Notes under the pieces: generated by a model | What the model was told of the DNA's origin: nothing | The model's input: only the letters and a program-made list of their open reading frames with translations | Databases searched by the model: none | Shown here: piece after piece, positions 1-9,671 of the stretch | Position numbering within the stretch: position 1 is the first letter of the stretch | How the letters are laid out: the number at the start of each line of letters is the position of its first letter | Made by a program: the position numbers and the translations under genes | Origin: Loxodes magnus | Lineage: Eukaryota > Ciliophora > Karyorelictea > Loxodida > Loxodidae | Length of the DNA stretch: 64,000 nt | Direction of reading: 5' to 3' | NCBI GenBank assembly: GCA_946699065.1 | Contig: CAMPDV010000091.1 | Span: 248,001 to 312,000, forward strand

Positions 1-739
1 ATTTCTAAGATTAAAAAAAAGTGATCTTAAATTATAATAATTTATCAGAAATTATTTATGAAATAGAGAGTGGGCAATAATAAAAAATTAGCTTTAATTA
101 AACCGAAAACTAATAAATTATAGATTCAATCACAAAAGTTGTTAAATTCAGCTTATAGTATATAAGTTTAATTTAAACTGAATTAAATTCTCCTAGTAGT
201 GTTTACAATATATGCCTTATCAATATAGAATATGATATGATTATTAATCTTTGATATATAAATTAAATAAAAAGTAATATTAATTAAATATTTTAATTAT
301 GATATAAATTTTTAATTTGTATACTAGCATTTTTATATTATATAGAAATTCATTTAATAAGCATATTTAAAATTTCTTTAGATAAGCTAAAAATAGTTAA
401 AATATTTTTAATTTTTTCTACTTTATTTTATAATTAATAAATGCTTTTACCCTTTTTATCAAGTTATTGAAAGAAAAGAATTAATTTTAGACATTAAGAT
501 TACATTTATAATAGCTTAAAATATTTTTATTAATCAATTGGTTAAATACCATCTTTATTTAAAAGATAGCTAAGGTATTAATTGAAATGTTGCTAGAAAA
601 GTAAAAATTACATTTTAAGTTTATATTAATATCCTTTTTTTAATTTAATTAAATCAGGAAATTATAAAGAATAAATTCAATTATATTTAAATATAAACTA
701 ACACATAAAAAGCCAATTCAATTTATATAATTATATAAT
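1..739. other. AT-rich stretch, nothing recognised
   Basis: Almost pure A/T sequence with short runs and no protein motif, RNA fold or repeat that I can tie to other parts of the window. In this genetic code open frames carry no information, so a gene cannot be excluded. Confidence 0.5.
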
Positions 740-1030
740 AGATTAAATTAAATTGAGATAGGTTCGCCTTTCGGCTTTATCGAGCCTACATAAAATTTCA
801 ATTTCTTATTTCTCTCTACGATACCATTTATATAATATTTACCTTTCCTCAAGAAAGACTGCAAAAAGTGAAATCAGAATGGAATGATTTGCCTTCAAAG
901 CGGAAAAATTCCAATCATTGTTGTGTTCAGTATTAACTCCCCCTCCGCTTGCTCGACTTCCATAGTTAATAGTCTTCTATCAGACCTATATTTTTTATTA
1001 TATAATAGATAATTAAACATTAATTTCAAT
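740..1030. other. Moderate-GC segment with a two-tier stem-loop
   Basis: At about 758-792 TAGGTTCG and CGAGCCTA form an outer stem (one G-T pair), and GCC-TTTC-GGC forms an inner hairpin. From about 840 to 985 the GC content is clearly above the surroundings. On the minus strand that part can be read from an ATG as a peptide starting MEVEQAEGEL, which faintly recalls the acidic DPMEIE motif of the zinc-knuckle elements in this window. No family is recognised. It may be part of the element that follows on the minus strand. Confidence 0.3.
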
Positions 1031-1035
1031 TAAAA

Positions 1036-1325
1036 AAGTTTTTGGACAGGAAACTCCTTTCCGATTGCACAACCCGACGCTCTCTTTTTATGGAATAACG
1101 GGGATATCCTGTTGTGCTCCAGGCACAGCTGCTAGGGAGCTCCATCGCTATGAGCAGCCAGTCTTCAAGCCCCTACCAATAGCGGATAATCTCAAGGACA
1201 GCGTTCCCTTCAGAAAATGACTCTGACCAGGAACTTTCTCAGCGGCAGGAAAGGAACTTGTTCCTAGCCATAAAACCAGAAAGTGTTGTCACGAAGGTCA
1301 TTCTCAGTTTCCACCATCTTTTCAT
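1036..1325. other. GC-rich island
   Basis: About 290 bases near half G+C by eye, against roughly a fifth in the surroundings. It holds several short perfect inverted repeats, for example GGAAC-TT-GTTCC and GGAGCTCC. A minus-strand frame starting MVETENDLRDN runs through it. I recognise no RNA or protein family. It could be the 3' part of the family III element or a separate structured insertion. Confidence 0.4.
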
Positions 1326-2196
1326 TTATTAAAAAATTAATTAAATGATAATTAATAATATACTTAAAATTGCTTAACAGTCAATTTCACATATTCTACT
1401 TAAAATAAGTTATTAAGCACGTCAATTCCAATTTGATTACATCCTTGTGTCTTCTTTCTAAAAGTCTTGCTAAAATCAGTCTCGGGTTATCTTGTCTCCC
1501 TTTTTTCTCTTTTAAATTCCTCCTACCCAATTGCATAATAACATTTCTCTTTTTTACCTAAATCCATCATTTTTTCTTTAACTAACAAATTTTCTTACAC
1601 TACTTGTATTATTTACCTTGTTAGTGACAGAAGTAGCATCCCCTCTAAATCTAGTTGGCATCGCTGTTCTCATGTATATCTTGCTTTTTTTCTTCAATCT
1701 CCGTTTTTGCAGTTTAATTAGCTTCAATTTTAATTTGTTAGATTTTTTGATGGTTTGGTATTTTAATTTCCTGCTATGTATTTTAACTCTGTATTCATTA
1801 TATCTAAGATTTGATTTAGCTGCTTTATTCTTGCTAATATTTTCATTGAGAGTCAATCTCTTTTTACTAATTAGCCATGATAAAATCTAGTGCATCTTAA
1901 AGCTGTTATTTATTAGCTCTGTCAGCTTCATGTTCTATTTGTGTAGCTTGTTAACCTCTTCCTATAGACTTAGAATTATTTTAATTAGTTATTCCATGCG
2001 CAAATGAAAGAATGACTGAACTCTGAAATCTCTTGGTGTAAGGTAGATTTCTTTTAATTTCTCAGTTTATCCTCCGAGGTTTGTTTCATTACAGCGTGAA
2101 TTATTTTCTGCAGTTCTTCTACTCCTCATAGTCCTATTAAGTTCCGGGTTCCTACTTTCTCGGAGCGGGAAAGAATCCCTTTTTTAAATACGACAT
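1036..2196 (-). CDS. Zinc-knuckle (Gag/ORF1-like) mobile-element protein, family III
   Basis: Read on the minus strand from the ATG at 2196 with TAA/TAG as Gln. The start MSYLKKGFFPAP is nearly the same as that of the element at 33.5-34.6 kb (MSDLRKRFFPTP), so these are copies of one family. A Gln-rich coiled-coil part follows, then a CCHC-like knuckle around CYFCHQQG and a basic tail. The frame stays open across an AT-rich linker (about 1325-1390) into the GC-rich part 1036-1325, but whether that part belongs to the protein is unclear. The knuckle departs from the consensus. Nucleic-acid binding is inferred from the knuckle. No enzyme domain is visible, so I take it for a fossil of an ORF1-only element. 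Confidence 0.5.
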
Positions 2197-2340
2197 TTTT
2201 TAATTAAATATTAATTAAAATAAATTAGTTCTTATAATTTATTAAAGACATAAAAGCTTATTAGATAAATTTGCTTTTAAATTACAAGACAAATGAACTA
2301 TTTATATAAATAGAAAAATAGTACAAATAACAAATAGAAA

Positions 2341-5164
2341 ATGGGGTGCGCATAAACATAGGCTTTTTGTGGTAAATGCAAGTAAGAAAAAGATAATTCA
2401 GTTAAACTTGAATGCAATCATTACTTATGCTACCCAGATTTCTTAAACAGTAAACTTACCTTCGATTGATAAGATAAATCTTTTACCTTTAAATGTCCCA
2501 CTTGTGGAAGACAATTTAAAATGAAAAAAAAAACTCATTTAAGCTTAAAACTCTATCAGGTAATAGTTTCTATATTTTTAGACAACTGAATAGAATAAAA
2601 AGTACAAGAAACTATTATAGGATAATAACATAGATAAAAGACTTATTTAAGAAATTGAAAATTTCTCTATTTTTTAGAAAAATTAAGAAAATAAAAATAA
2701 AGTAATAAATACTAAAATATATGAAGAATAAAAGCAATCTAGATAAAATATAACAAGAGACGAAGAAGAAAATATCGAAAAACTTTAAAATGAAAATAAA
2801 ATCTTAAAGAACTAGTAATAAAAATTATAGACTGATTAAATATAACTTACAGAATAAAGCAAAGATTATTAAGTATAAATAGATAAACTAAAATAGAAAA
2901 TAAATGAGATAGAAAAAATTATACAAGAATACGAAAACCTAAAGAAAAAATTAATTTCCTATGAAAAAATAGAATAAGAATTTGACGAATTTAAAGGAAA
3001 TTTTGAAAGCTTAAAAAAAGAAAAAATTGAATATTAAAATAAAAAGGAGCAACTAAAAAAGTATATAAATCAACTATAAAATATGAGTTAATAGAATGAA
3101 AAAAATCTATCAGAGGCGTAAAAATAATACTCCTTACTATAACAAGAATTTAATTCAAAATAAGATTAAATTTAAAAGTTGGAAGAAGAAAAATAATAAA
3201 TAAACTTAAAACTATAAAAATACTAAGATAAAGAAGAAAACTCATAATAAAGTTACATTGGACAAATTCGTTAATTAAACGAAGAAAATGTCAAGCTTAA
3301 AGAAGATAAGTTCAAAACACAAAACGAAAAGTAAAAAATAGAAAAAGAACTTTAAAAACTTAAAATTCAAAACGAATAAATATAAAGTCAGTTAACTTAA
3401 CTTATCATTCTAAAAGAATAATAAGAGGATCAAGTAAAATAACTAGAAAGTTAAAAGAATTCTCTATAATAGCAAATAAATCTTTTAAAGGAAGAATAAA
3501 CCAATTTATAAAATAAATGCTTATAAAAGGATAATATAATAGATAATTAAAATAAAGAAATTATTAAAATATAAAATGAAAATTCTATGAAGTAGAAAAA
3601 ATAAAAAAATAGCCAAGAAAATTTCTAAGATCATCAGCTTAAACAAATTTATTCTCGAAAATCACTTAATACTTATGGAAACGAATACAAACATAATACT
3701 AATATTCAAAAAATCCTTCAAGAACTTCAGTAAAAGTTTGATTCTTTTAGAAATGTTAGAGGAGACGGAAACTGCTACTTCAGAGCTGTTGGGTTTTCTT
3801 TCTTAGAACATCTACTTCGATATACTACTCCTGTTCAACATCTCGAAGATTTCATTAATAAGTTGGAAAGCAAAATAGGATACTATTAAATAAGACCTTC
3901 TTCTTCTAACTTTAAAACTCATCAAAATTTGAATCAAACTTTGCTAAATTTTTTGACAAACTTGAAAGAAAGAAAATAATCCAATGATAAGTATATTTTC
4001 TAAATTCTAACTGAAGAGTTAGAAAACAATAAAAATAACTAAGACGAAGCTCTCGTTTGAACTATGCGTTCTCTTACTGCTAATTACTTAGAATCTCATA
4101 GAGAATATTTCGAACCTTTCTGTTAAACTTCGTACAAATCACTTATAGAAAATGTATTAAAGATGGGTAAAGAAGCAGATGGTTTAGGAATAGGACCTCT
4201 TTAAGTAATATTAAATGTGAAGATAGAAATAGTAACAATTGATAGAAACTATGAAGAAGCTTTATCATTTGAATAGATGAAGATAGCAGGAAAATGTCCC
4301 ATAATATATATCCTATATAAGCCAGGACACTATGATATTATATACTCAAAAAATTAGTCGAATGTAGATGGATATGATCATTCGAGTGAATAATATACTT
4401 ATTTATTAAAATTACCTCAGGGATACGATATAAATACTCCGAGTTTTCCATTTTTTATAGAAATAGAGAAGAATGGATAAGAGTGTCCGAAAGCAGAGTT
4501 TAAGCAGTTTTAAATTAAGTTTGACTTTCCTTACTAAAACACATAAGAAATATCGTAGGAAATGAGTAAAATGGAAGTATAGAATAATTAGCAATAAGAA
4601 GTGAGATTATAGAAATGCTAAACATGCTAATTAGAAATAGAATAATAATAGTTTATAGATTTGGAGTGTCATCATTTGATATGTTCATATTGTTTAAAAG
4701 ATTAAATAGAATAATAAACAAAAGGAAAAATAATATTAAATAGTAATGAAAGAGGACAAAGAGGAAGTTGCTAGATATGTGGTAGAGAATTTACTAAAGA
4801 AGAACTAGAGAAGATAGTTGGAAAGGAGAAGTATGAAAAAGCTTATAAAATTTCATAGGAAAGACTTAAAACATAAATTAAGAATATCTAAATGCAAAAT
4901 AAAAATAATTTTACTAATTTTATTAAATGCATTAATATCAAAATTAAATATATTTATATTTAATATAATTATAAGATAAACATTTTAATATAATTATATA
5001 AAATGGATGTCGGCTGCGTCAGAAAAACTAGTAGGTAATTTGGTGCAGTGTATACTGCATTGCGAGTAATCTTGCACTAGATGCCACCACGAGGAAGGGT
5101 GGATAAACTCAGAAGAGATAAGCCTAACTTGCCCGAGGGTTTCTCTAGCAGTATAAAAGTTTGA
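2341..5164 (+). CDS. RING - coiled coil - otubain deubiquitinase - RING protein, copy 1
   Basis: Probable cytosolic cysteine protease removing ubiquitin (peptidase C65, otubain), fused to ubiquitin-ligase-type zinc fingers. The ATG at 2341 starts MGCAQTQ. Residues 10-58 hold a RING-like finger (CGKC, ECNHYLC, CPTC) in which the sixth ligand is Asp. A 22-nt intron (2560-2581) falls after codon 73. A Gln/Glu/Lys coiled coil runs to about residue 440. The otubain domain follows with GDGNCYFRAVGFS (Asp468, Cys471) and PGHYDIIY (His656); the Cys-His spacing of 185 is close to OTUB1. Residues 752-806 are a C3HC4 RING (CQTC, ECHHLICSYC, CQIC). If only TGA stops, the frame runs to 5164 inside the inserted repeat at 5003, so the true end (about 4860-4960) is unsure. 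The domain calls are firm; joint activity is inferred. Confidence 0.85.
2560..2581 (+). other. 22-nt spliceosomal intron of otubain copy 1
   Basis: It begins GTAATAG, ends TTTTTAG and lies between codons (phase 0). Removing it joins the N-terminal finger frame to the coiled-coil frame, which then stays in frame for over 700 codons to the otubain and RING domains. Copies 3 and 5 have a similar intron at the matching place. Confidence 0.85.
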
Positions 5165-5425
5165 CTGACGGGCCTTCTAATTAATGACTTAATAGCTACT
5201 TCTTATTTGATTATTATTCAAGAAGACTGAAGCATTTGACTCAAAATTAAGAATAAATTTTAATAAGAAAGTTTCCATTTGGAGAAGTTGAAGTGACTCA
5301 TTGAACTTATAGAATTTTAACAAGAAACATGAGAACATTTTTCTTAGTATTAATATTAATTCTAAAAGAGCTGCGCGCCAACGAGGTTCTTCGCGCTCTA
5401 TAATCATTTTTATTTATTTATCTAA
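5003..5425 (+). repeat. SINE-like repeat A, copy a
   Basis: About 420 bp starting TATATAAAATGGATGTCGG and ending in the shared 3' hairpin (5368-5398) and (TTTA)n. Four copies lie in the window (also 8374, 33452 on the minus strand, 35867). The body contains a perfect TGCAGT-GTAT-ACTGCA hairpin and a CCACC...GGTGG stem. It lies directly behind otubain gene 1 and may have replaced that gene's 3' end. No tRNA-type A/B boxes were found, so the SINE label rests on size, 3' tail and copy number. Confidence 0.75.
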
Positions 5426-5544
5426 AAAGTATCAGGGTCTTTTTTGAATTATTGTATTTTGTCTTCTTCATTTATTTTTTTCTTTTCTATTATTACTTTT
5501 AATTATTCCGTTGAGTGATCTCTTTTTTCCAGTTTTCAACAAAG

Positions 5545-5688
5545 ATGTTGAAAGTTGTATTAAACTTTTTTGTTTTTATTTTTTTCTTTAGATCTTCTTT
5601 GCCTGTTAATTATTGGTCTGAAGAAGATTGGACTTGCCGAAGTTTGACAAGGTAAGAGAAAGTGCTAAAGGTTTTCCTCCTACTATGA
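5545..5688 (+). CDS. Candidate small secreted or membrane peptide
   Basis: From the ATG at 5545 a strongly hydrophobic N-terminus (MLKVVLNFFVFIFFF) reads like a signal peptide. It is followed by a polar part with two Trp and one Cys (NYWSEEDWTCRS) and ends at a TGA after 47 codons. The segment is richer in GC than the DNA on either side. A CCTCC...GGAGG hairpin overlaps the stop. No homologue is recognised. It could equally be a shadow of an unrecognised repeat. Confidence 0.25.
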
Positions 5689-5689
5689 G

Positions 5690-6839
5690 GAGGTGGTTAA
5701 AATCCTTCTCTTAGATAGTCATTTCACTTTATATATCCGTCAATTAAACAATTAATTTTTGAGGTATTTAATGAAAGAGGTCTGCTATTTCTTAGGCGCC
5801 ATTTTATATAAAATTAATAACAATTCATATAAAAATTTTTAAATGTTTAGTATAAATATTTATATTTAGTTAAATTAAGACAGTTTCATATCATTTAATT
5901 TAAATTTCTTAGTTTAGAAAATGAAATCTCAATAATAAATATCCAATCATTAAATCTATATAAAATACCTTCTTTACTTTAATAATACCACAATTAATAA
6001 TAATCTATTTTTACTTTATTTTAATTTAAAAATATTATTTGATTAACGAATTTAAAAATTGTTCAATTTAATAAATACCATATATAGCAAAGTTATTTCA
6101 TCATTTCATTTTTGTTAGTTTAACATTTTTATAATCTTACTCCAAAAAATAATCTTGCTCGCTATTATTTAAACTAACTTCTTGCCTGATATAGTTTTAT
6201 ATTATATTTAAACTTTAAAAAAATTAAGTTTAGTAGAATAGGAATTTAATATTTTATACAGTATATAGTTATTAAATTTAAATTATTAAAAATTCTTAAA
6301 ATAAATAAAAATATTATTAAAACACTATAAAGCTTATTATTTAAAAATATTATTTAATATATATCTGTAATGAAAATCATATATTAAAGTTAATTATTTA
6401 TGGTAATTAAATCAAGAATAAAATTACGCTAAAAAGACTCTTTATAGACGTTAAATTTTCTATATTTTATAATTTGTATATTTTACAAATATTCAATAAG
6501 ATTATAATAGAAATATTTGCAATATTTTTAATAATTTAAATTTTTAATTAAGTTAAAACATTTTTTTAATTCTTTTCATTTAGCATAGAAGGCAAGATAT
6601 TTTATAAAATAATCTTAGTATTTGAATGAAAGAAATAACTAATTTATTGAAAACATAAATATTAATTTATAAGATTAACGGAGATTTATTTATTTACCAA
6701 TGAAAATTTGGGAATATTTTTTATTTAAACATAAAAAAATCATTTATTTCTTCTTTGTTTTTAAATTAATTAATTAGTTCAAATATATATGCTTAAAATA
6801 CCTCAAATGATTATTTTATAGTAAAAAAGATTAAATTAA
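5690..6839. other. AT-rich intergenic stretch
   Basis: No motif, repeat copy or structured RNA recognised. Long A/T runs with scattered short direct repeats only. Confidence 0.5.
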
Positions 6840-7215
6840 ATTAAGGTGTTAAAGAAGGATAGTCTACTTAAGAGCTTCCTACTTCTCTATCCAACCAATA
6901 GGAACTTGATCTCTAGGTGGTCTTCTCCTCCCTTCACTGTCAAATTTTCGGAATGGTTGTCTCTTCATATAGCTTGCTTTCTTCTTATAAATTTCTCCAT
7001 TCCTAGTTGGGTAAAATTAAATTAAGTCATTCTATATTTTCTATTAAATCTTCTTTCTCTTCCAGCATCGTCTCCATAGGTGGTCTGTTTTCCTGCAGAT
7101 GTAACATTTTTTCCTAAAATATTTCTCTTTAGTTTGTTCAATTGGCTTATTGTTCTCTTATTCGATCTCCATTGGGATAGATTGCATAGCCTATTATTTT
7201 ACACTTGTCATAGTA
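6840..7215 (-). pseudogene. Zinc-knuckle element, 5'-truncated copy, family IV
   Basis: On the minus strand the frame reads an acidic IPMEIEQ motif, KYFRKK, and a complete CX2CX4HX4C zinc knuckle (CYICRKTDHLWRRC, 7065-7106). About 25 residues later comes YPTRNGEIYKKK, then RQPFRK and a basic tail. The order is the same as in the fuller copy at 13556-14325 (YPSSDGQLWRKK, RPFGK), so this is the C-terminal part of that family. Upstream of about 7215 the similarity stops and no start is seen. It is a nucleic-acid-binding Gag/ORF1-like protein by its knuckle and is probably dead. Confidence 0.6.
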
Positions 7216-7504
7216 AAAAAGATAAATTTAAAAGCAAAATAAGTATTTTATTAATAATTGTTCTTAGAAAGCTTAAAATACTGATATAAAATTTTTAACT
7301 TTTTAAACATTTAAATTTATTTAAAAATAATATAAACATTTAGTATTTTTCCAAATTTTGTTTAAAATTTTATGCTTAGTATTAAAAATAATTTCCTTAA
7401 TTTAGTCTTTTAAATCGATATAATCTTAGCTAGTTATAAATTTATTAATTATTATAAAATAAAAGATAGGATACCTGAAGCTATTATTATTATGATTAAA
7501 TAAA

Positions 7505-8355
7505 ATGGCTTCTAAGAAATAACAGAACATTGAACAAAACATTTAAACAGGAAAATTCTCTAAAAAATAAAAAAACGAAATAATTACAATGAGTGAAAGT
7601 GAGAAATATGATTGATATGACGAATATTAACCACTTGGAAATCCAGAACTAAAAAAACTTCCGAAACAAACTCAAATAGAAATATTATTTAAGTCATTAA
7701 AAGAGTTTATGTTTAAAAATAGATACCTCACTGATAAAGTAGAAAAATTAGAAAAACTAATAACGTCTTTACTTGAGAAACAATATTAATAATCATAAGA
7801 AATAGAAGACAAACTGGAACAAAGAATTCTTTAAATTTAATAATAAATTCAGGTAACGCCATTTTCGATTTAATAGAATTAATCAGATCCTATGGAAATA
7901 GAAAATGAAGCCTCAAATTAAAATAAACAGTAAAAGTTTATTTAAAATAAGTAGTAAATTTAAATTAAATAAGTGTTACAGGAATAATAGTTTAAAAGAA
8001 GATAAAATGCACAGTGTGCAATAAATAACACCAATGAAAATACTGCTACTAACTAAGCGAAATTTAAAGAAAGAATAAATAAGATATTTTTAGAAAACTA
8101 TTTAGGATATATCCAACATAAAGCGGAAACATTTATAGAAAAAAATTCTTTAATTCAAATCTTAATCCTTGGAGAAATAATTAGGAACGCTACATGCAAG
8201 ATGAAAACTATTCAGAATATTAAAGGATGGTGCACTAATGAAGTGCTACACCGCCTAACTAAGCCTAGTAGAAATTCAAGACAAACTAATGGAGACAAGC
8301 TGATAGAATAGGTCAGATGGCTGACTACTAAGGCTTTAACAAAGCTTTTTAACTT
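7505..8355 (+). CDS. Mobile-element protein with coiled coil, family V (MASKKQ)
   Basis: The ATG at 7505 sits in the TAAAATGG context shared by element ORFs here. The protein starts MASKKQQNIEQN, has a Glu/Lys/Gln coiled coil, then SDPMEIENEA, which matches the DPM-E/D motif in front of the knuckles of the other families. In place of a knuckle it has a conserved C-terminal domain (FLENYLGYIQHKAETFIEK ... KGWCTNEVLHRLTKP ... VRWLTTKALTKLF). This C-terminal block recurs at 28850-29150, which shows it is a repeat. Domain unknown. No TGA stop falls before repeat A copy b, so the end is set by the last shared block (TTTAACTTTTTTAT). Confidence 0.5.
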
Positions 8356-8373
8356 TTTTATATATTATATAAA

Positions 8374-8800
8374 ATGGATGTCGGCCGCGTCAGCCAAACT
8401 AGTAGGTAATCTAGTGCAATGTATACTGTATTGCGAGTAATCTTTCACTAGATCCCACCACGGGGAAGGGTGAATAAGCTCCGTTGAGACATACATAACT
8501 TACCCCGAGGGTTCTCTCTAGCAGTATGAATAAGATCCCAATAAGAGATAGTTATTAAGTCGGTAATTAGAAGGCCCGTCAGTCAAACTTTCAAGAAGAC
8601 TGAAGCATTTGACTCAAGATTTAAGAATAAATTTTAATAAGAAGATTCCCCATTTGGAGAAGCTGACATGACTCATCGGATCTCTAGAATTTTAAAAAGA
8701 AACATGAGAACATTTTCTTAGCATTAAATGTTAATATTGAAAGAGCTGCGCACCAATGAGGTGCTATGCGCTCTATAATCATTTTTATTTATTTATTTAT
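8374..8800 (+). repeat. SINE-like repeat A, copy b, with an internal inversion
   Basis: Same ends as copies a, c and d, with the 3' hairpin at 8743-8773 and (TTTA)n. About 62 bp in the middle (roughly 8528-8590) is reverse-complemented against the other three copies. The block that reads TTTGACTGACGG forwards elsewhere reads CCGTCAGTCAAA here, while both sides stay in the usual orientation. Flanks TATATATTATA on both sides look like a target-site duplication, although low complexity weakens this. Confidence 0.75.
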
Positions 8801-8813
8801 ATATTATAAAATG

Positions 8814-9600
8814 GCAGCAAGGAAACAATTTACCTAAAATAAATTCTCTAACAAGCAATAAGGTACCTTAATTGAAATTTTATCTTTATAGAATGAGTAA
8901 AAAGCTTTAGGACATATTACAGCAACTAATTAAGCAAATAAGCATTCTAGATATAAAAATAAACTAAATACAAAATGATAATAAAATACTGAATACTGAA
9001 TTGAGATTAAAAGATTCCTTTCATGTATTTAATCAATAAATTCAAAGAACAGAAAGAAAAATATAAGAAATCCGAAATATAAATAAAATAACCCACAAGC
9101 AAGTTATGATTAAAGTTATATACGATCCAATAGAGATTGAATAATCAAACTGAAATATTATTAAAACAAAAAATAATAGATAATTAATTAAGAGATAAAA
9201 ATAAGACCAATTATGTGCTGATTCTGTAGAAAGATAGGGCACATAAAAAAAAGAACTGTTGGAGATACTATAAATTTCACAAGTACGAAAGTAAAAAATT
9301 ATGAAAAAATCTAACCAAAGTTTATTACATATCTAAAGGTGAGTTATATAGAAGAAAAGTGACTGGTGGAGAAAAATTACTCGAATAAATAGTAGATACT
9401 CAAAGCAGATGAACCTGGTAAAATTTTGGTAAGGATTGAGATTGGAAAAATTATAAAAGGTAAAGAAAGGAAAAATTTGCAGCAGCAGATATGCTATTCA
9501 TGAATATGAATCTGAAGATGAAGATGAAATATTTCAACGAGTCTTACTATGATTTTTTAGATTTTTTTATCTAATACATTAAAAGTCAAATAAAGGTAAC
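8814..9600 (+). pseudogene. Zinc-knuckle element ORF, broken
   Basis: Starts ATGGCAGCAAGG (MAARKQF) directly behind TATTATAAA. A Gln/Lys-rich N-terminal half leads to a partial CCHC knuckle (CWFCRKIGH), and later GELYRRK in a position matching the NGEIYKKK motif of related copies. An acidic ESEDEDE run lies near the end. The order of parts is that of the zinc-knuckle superfamily. The coding frame is no longer whole, so I treat it as a fossil. It directly follows repeat A copy b. Confidence 0.5.
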
Positions 9601-9606
9601 GACACA

Positions 9607-9654
9607 TTAAAATATTACTAATATTTTTCTTAAAAAATATTAGTAATATTTTAA
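9607..9654. terminator. Perfect 22-bp inverted repeat between convergent ORFs
   Basis: Arms 9607-9628 and 9633-9654 are exact reverse complements with a 4-nt loop (CTTA). It lies between the end of the plus-strand element ORF and the TGA of minus-strand otubain copy 2 (9672-9674). A role in transcript ending or RNA processing fits the position, but a small inverted-repeat element would look the same. Confidence 0.45.
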
Positions 9655-9671
9655 GCTTAATTCGGATTAAA

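Noticed and set aside
1578-1890. Overlapping standard-code frames on both strands
   Set aside because: They lie over the family III element ORF; the minus-strand frame fitting the ciliate code and matching the 34.5 kb copy explains the region better.
4985-8500. Repeat A as a protein gene starting at its ATGGATGTC
   Set aside because: The copies differ by indels not in multiples of three and by an internal inversion, while hairpins are kept, so an RNA-based repeat is more likely.
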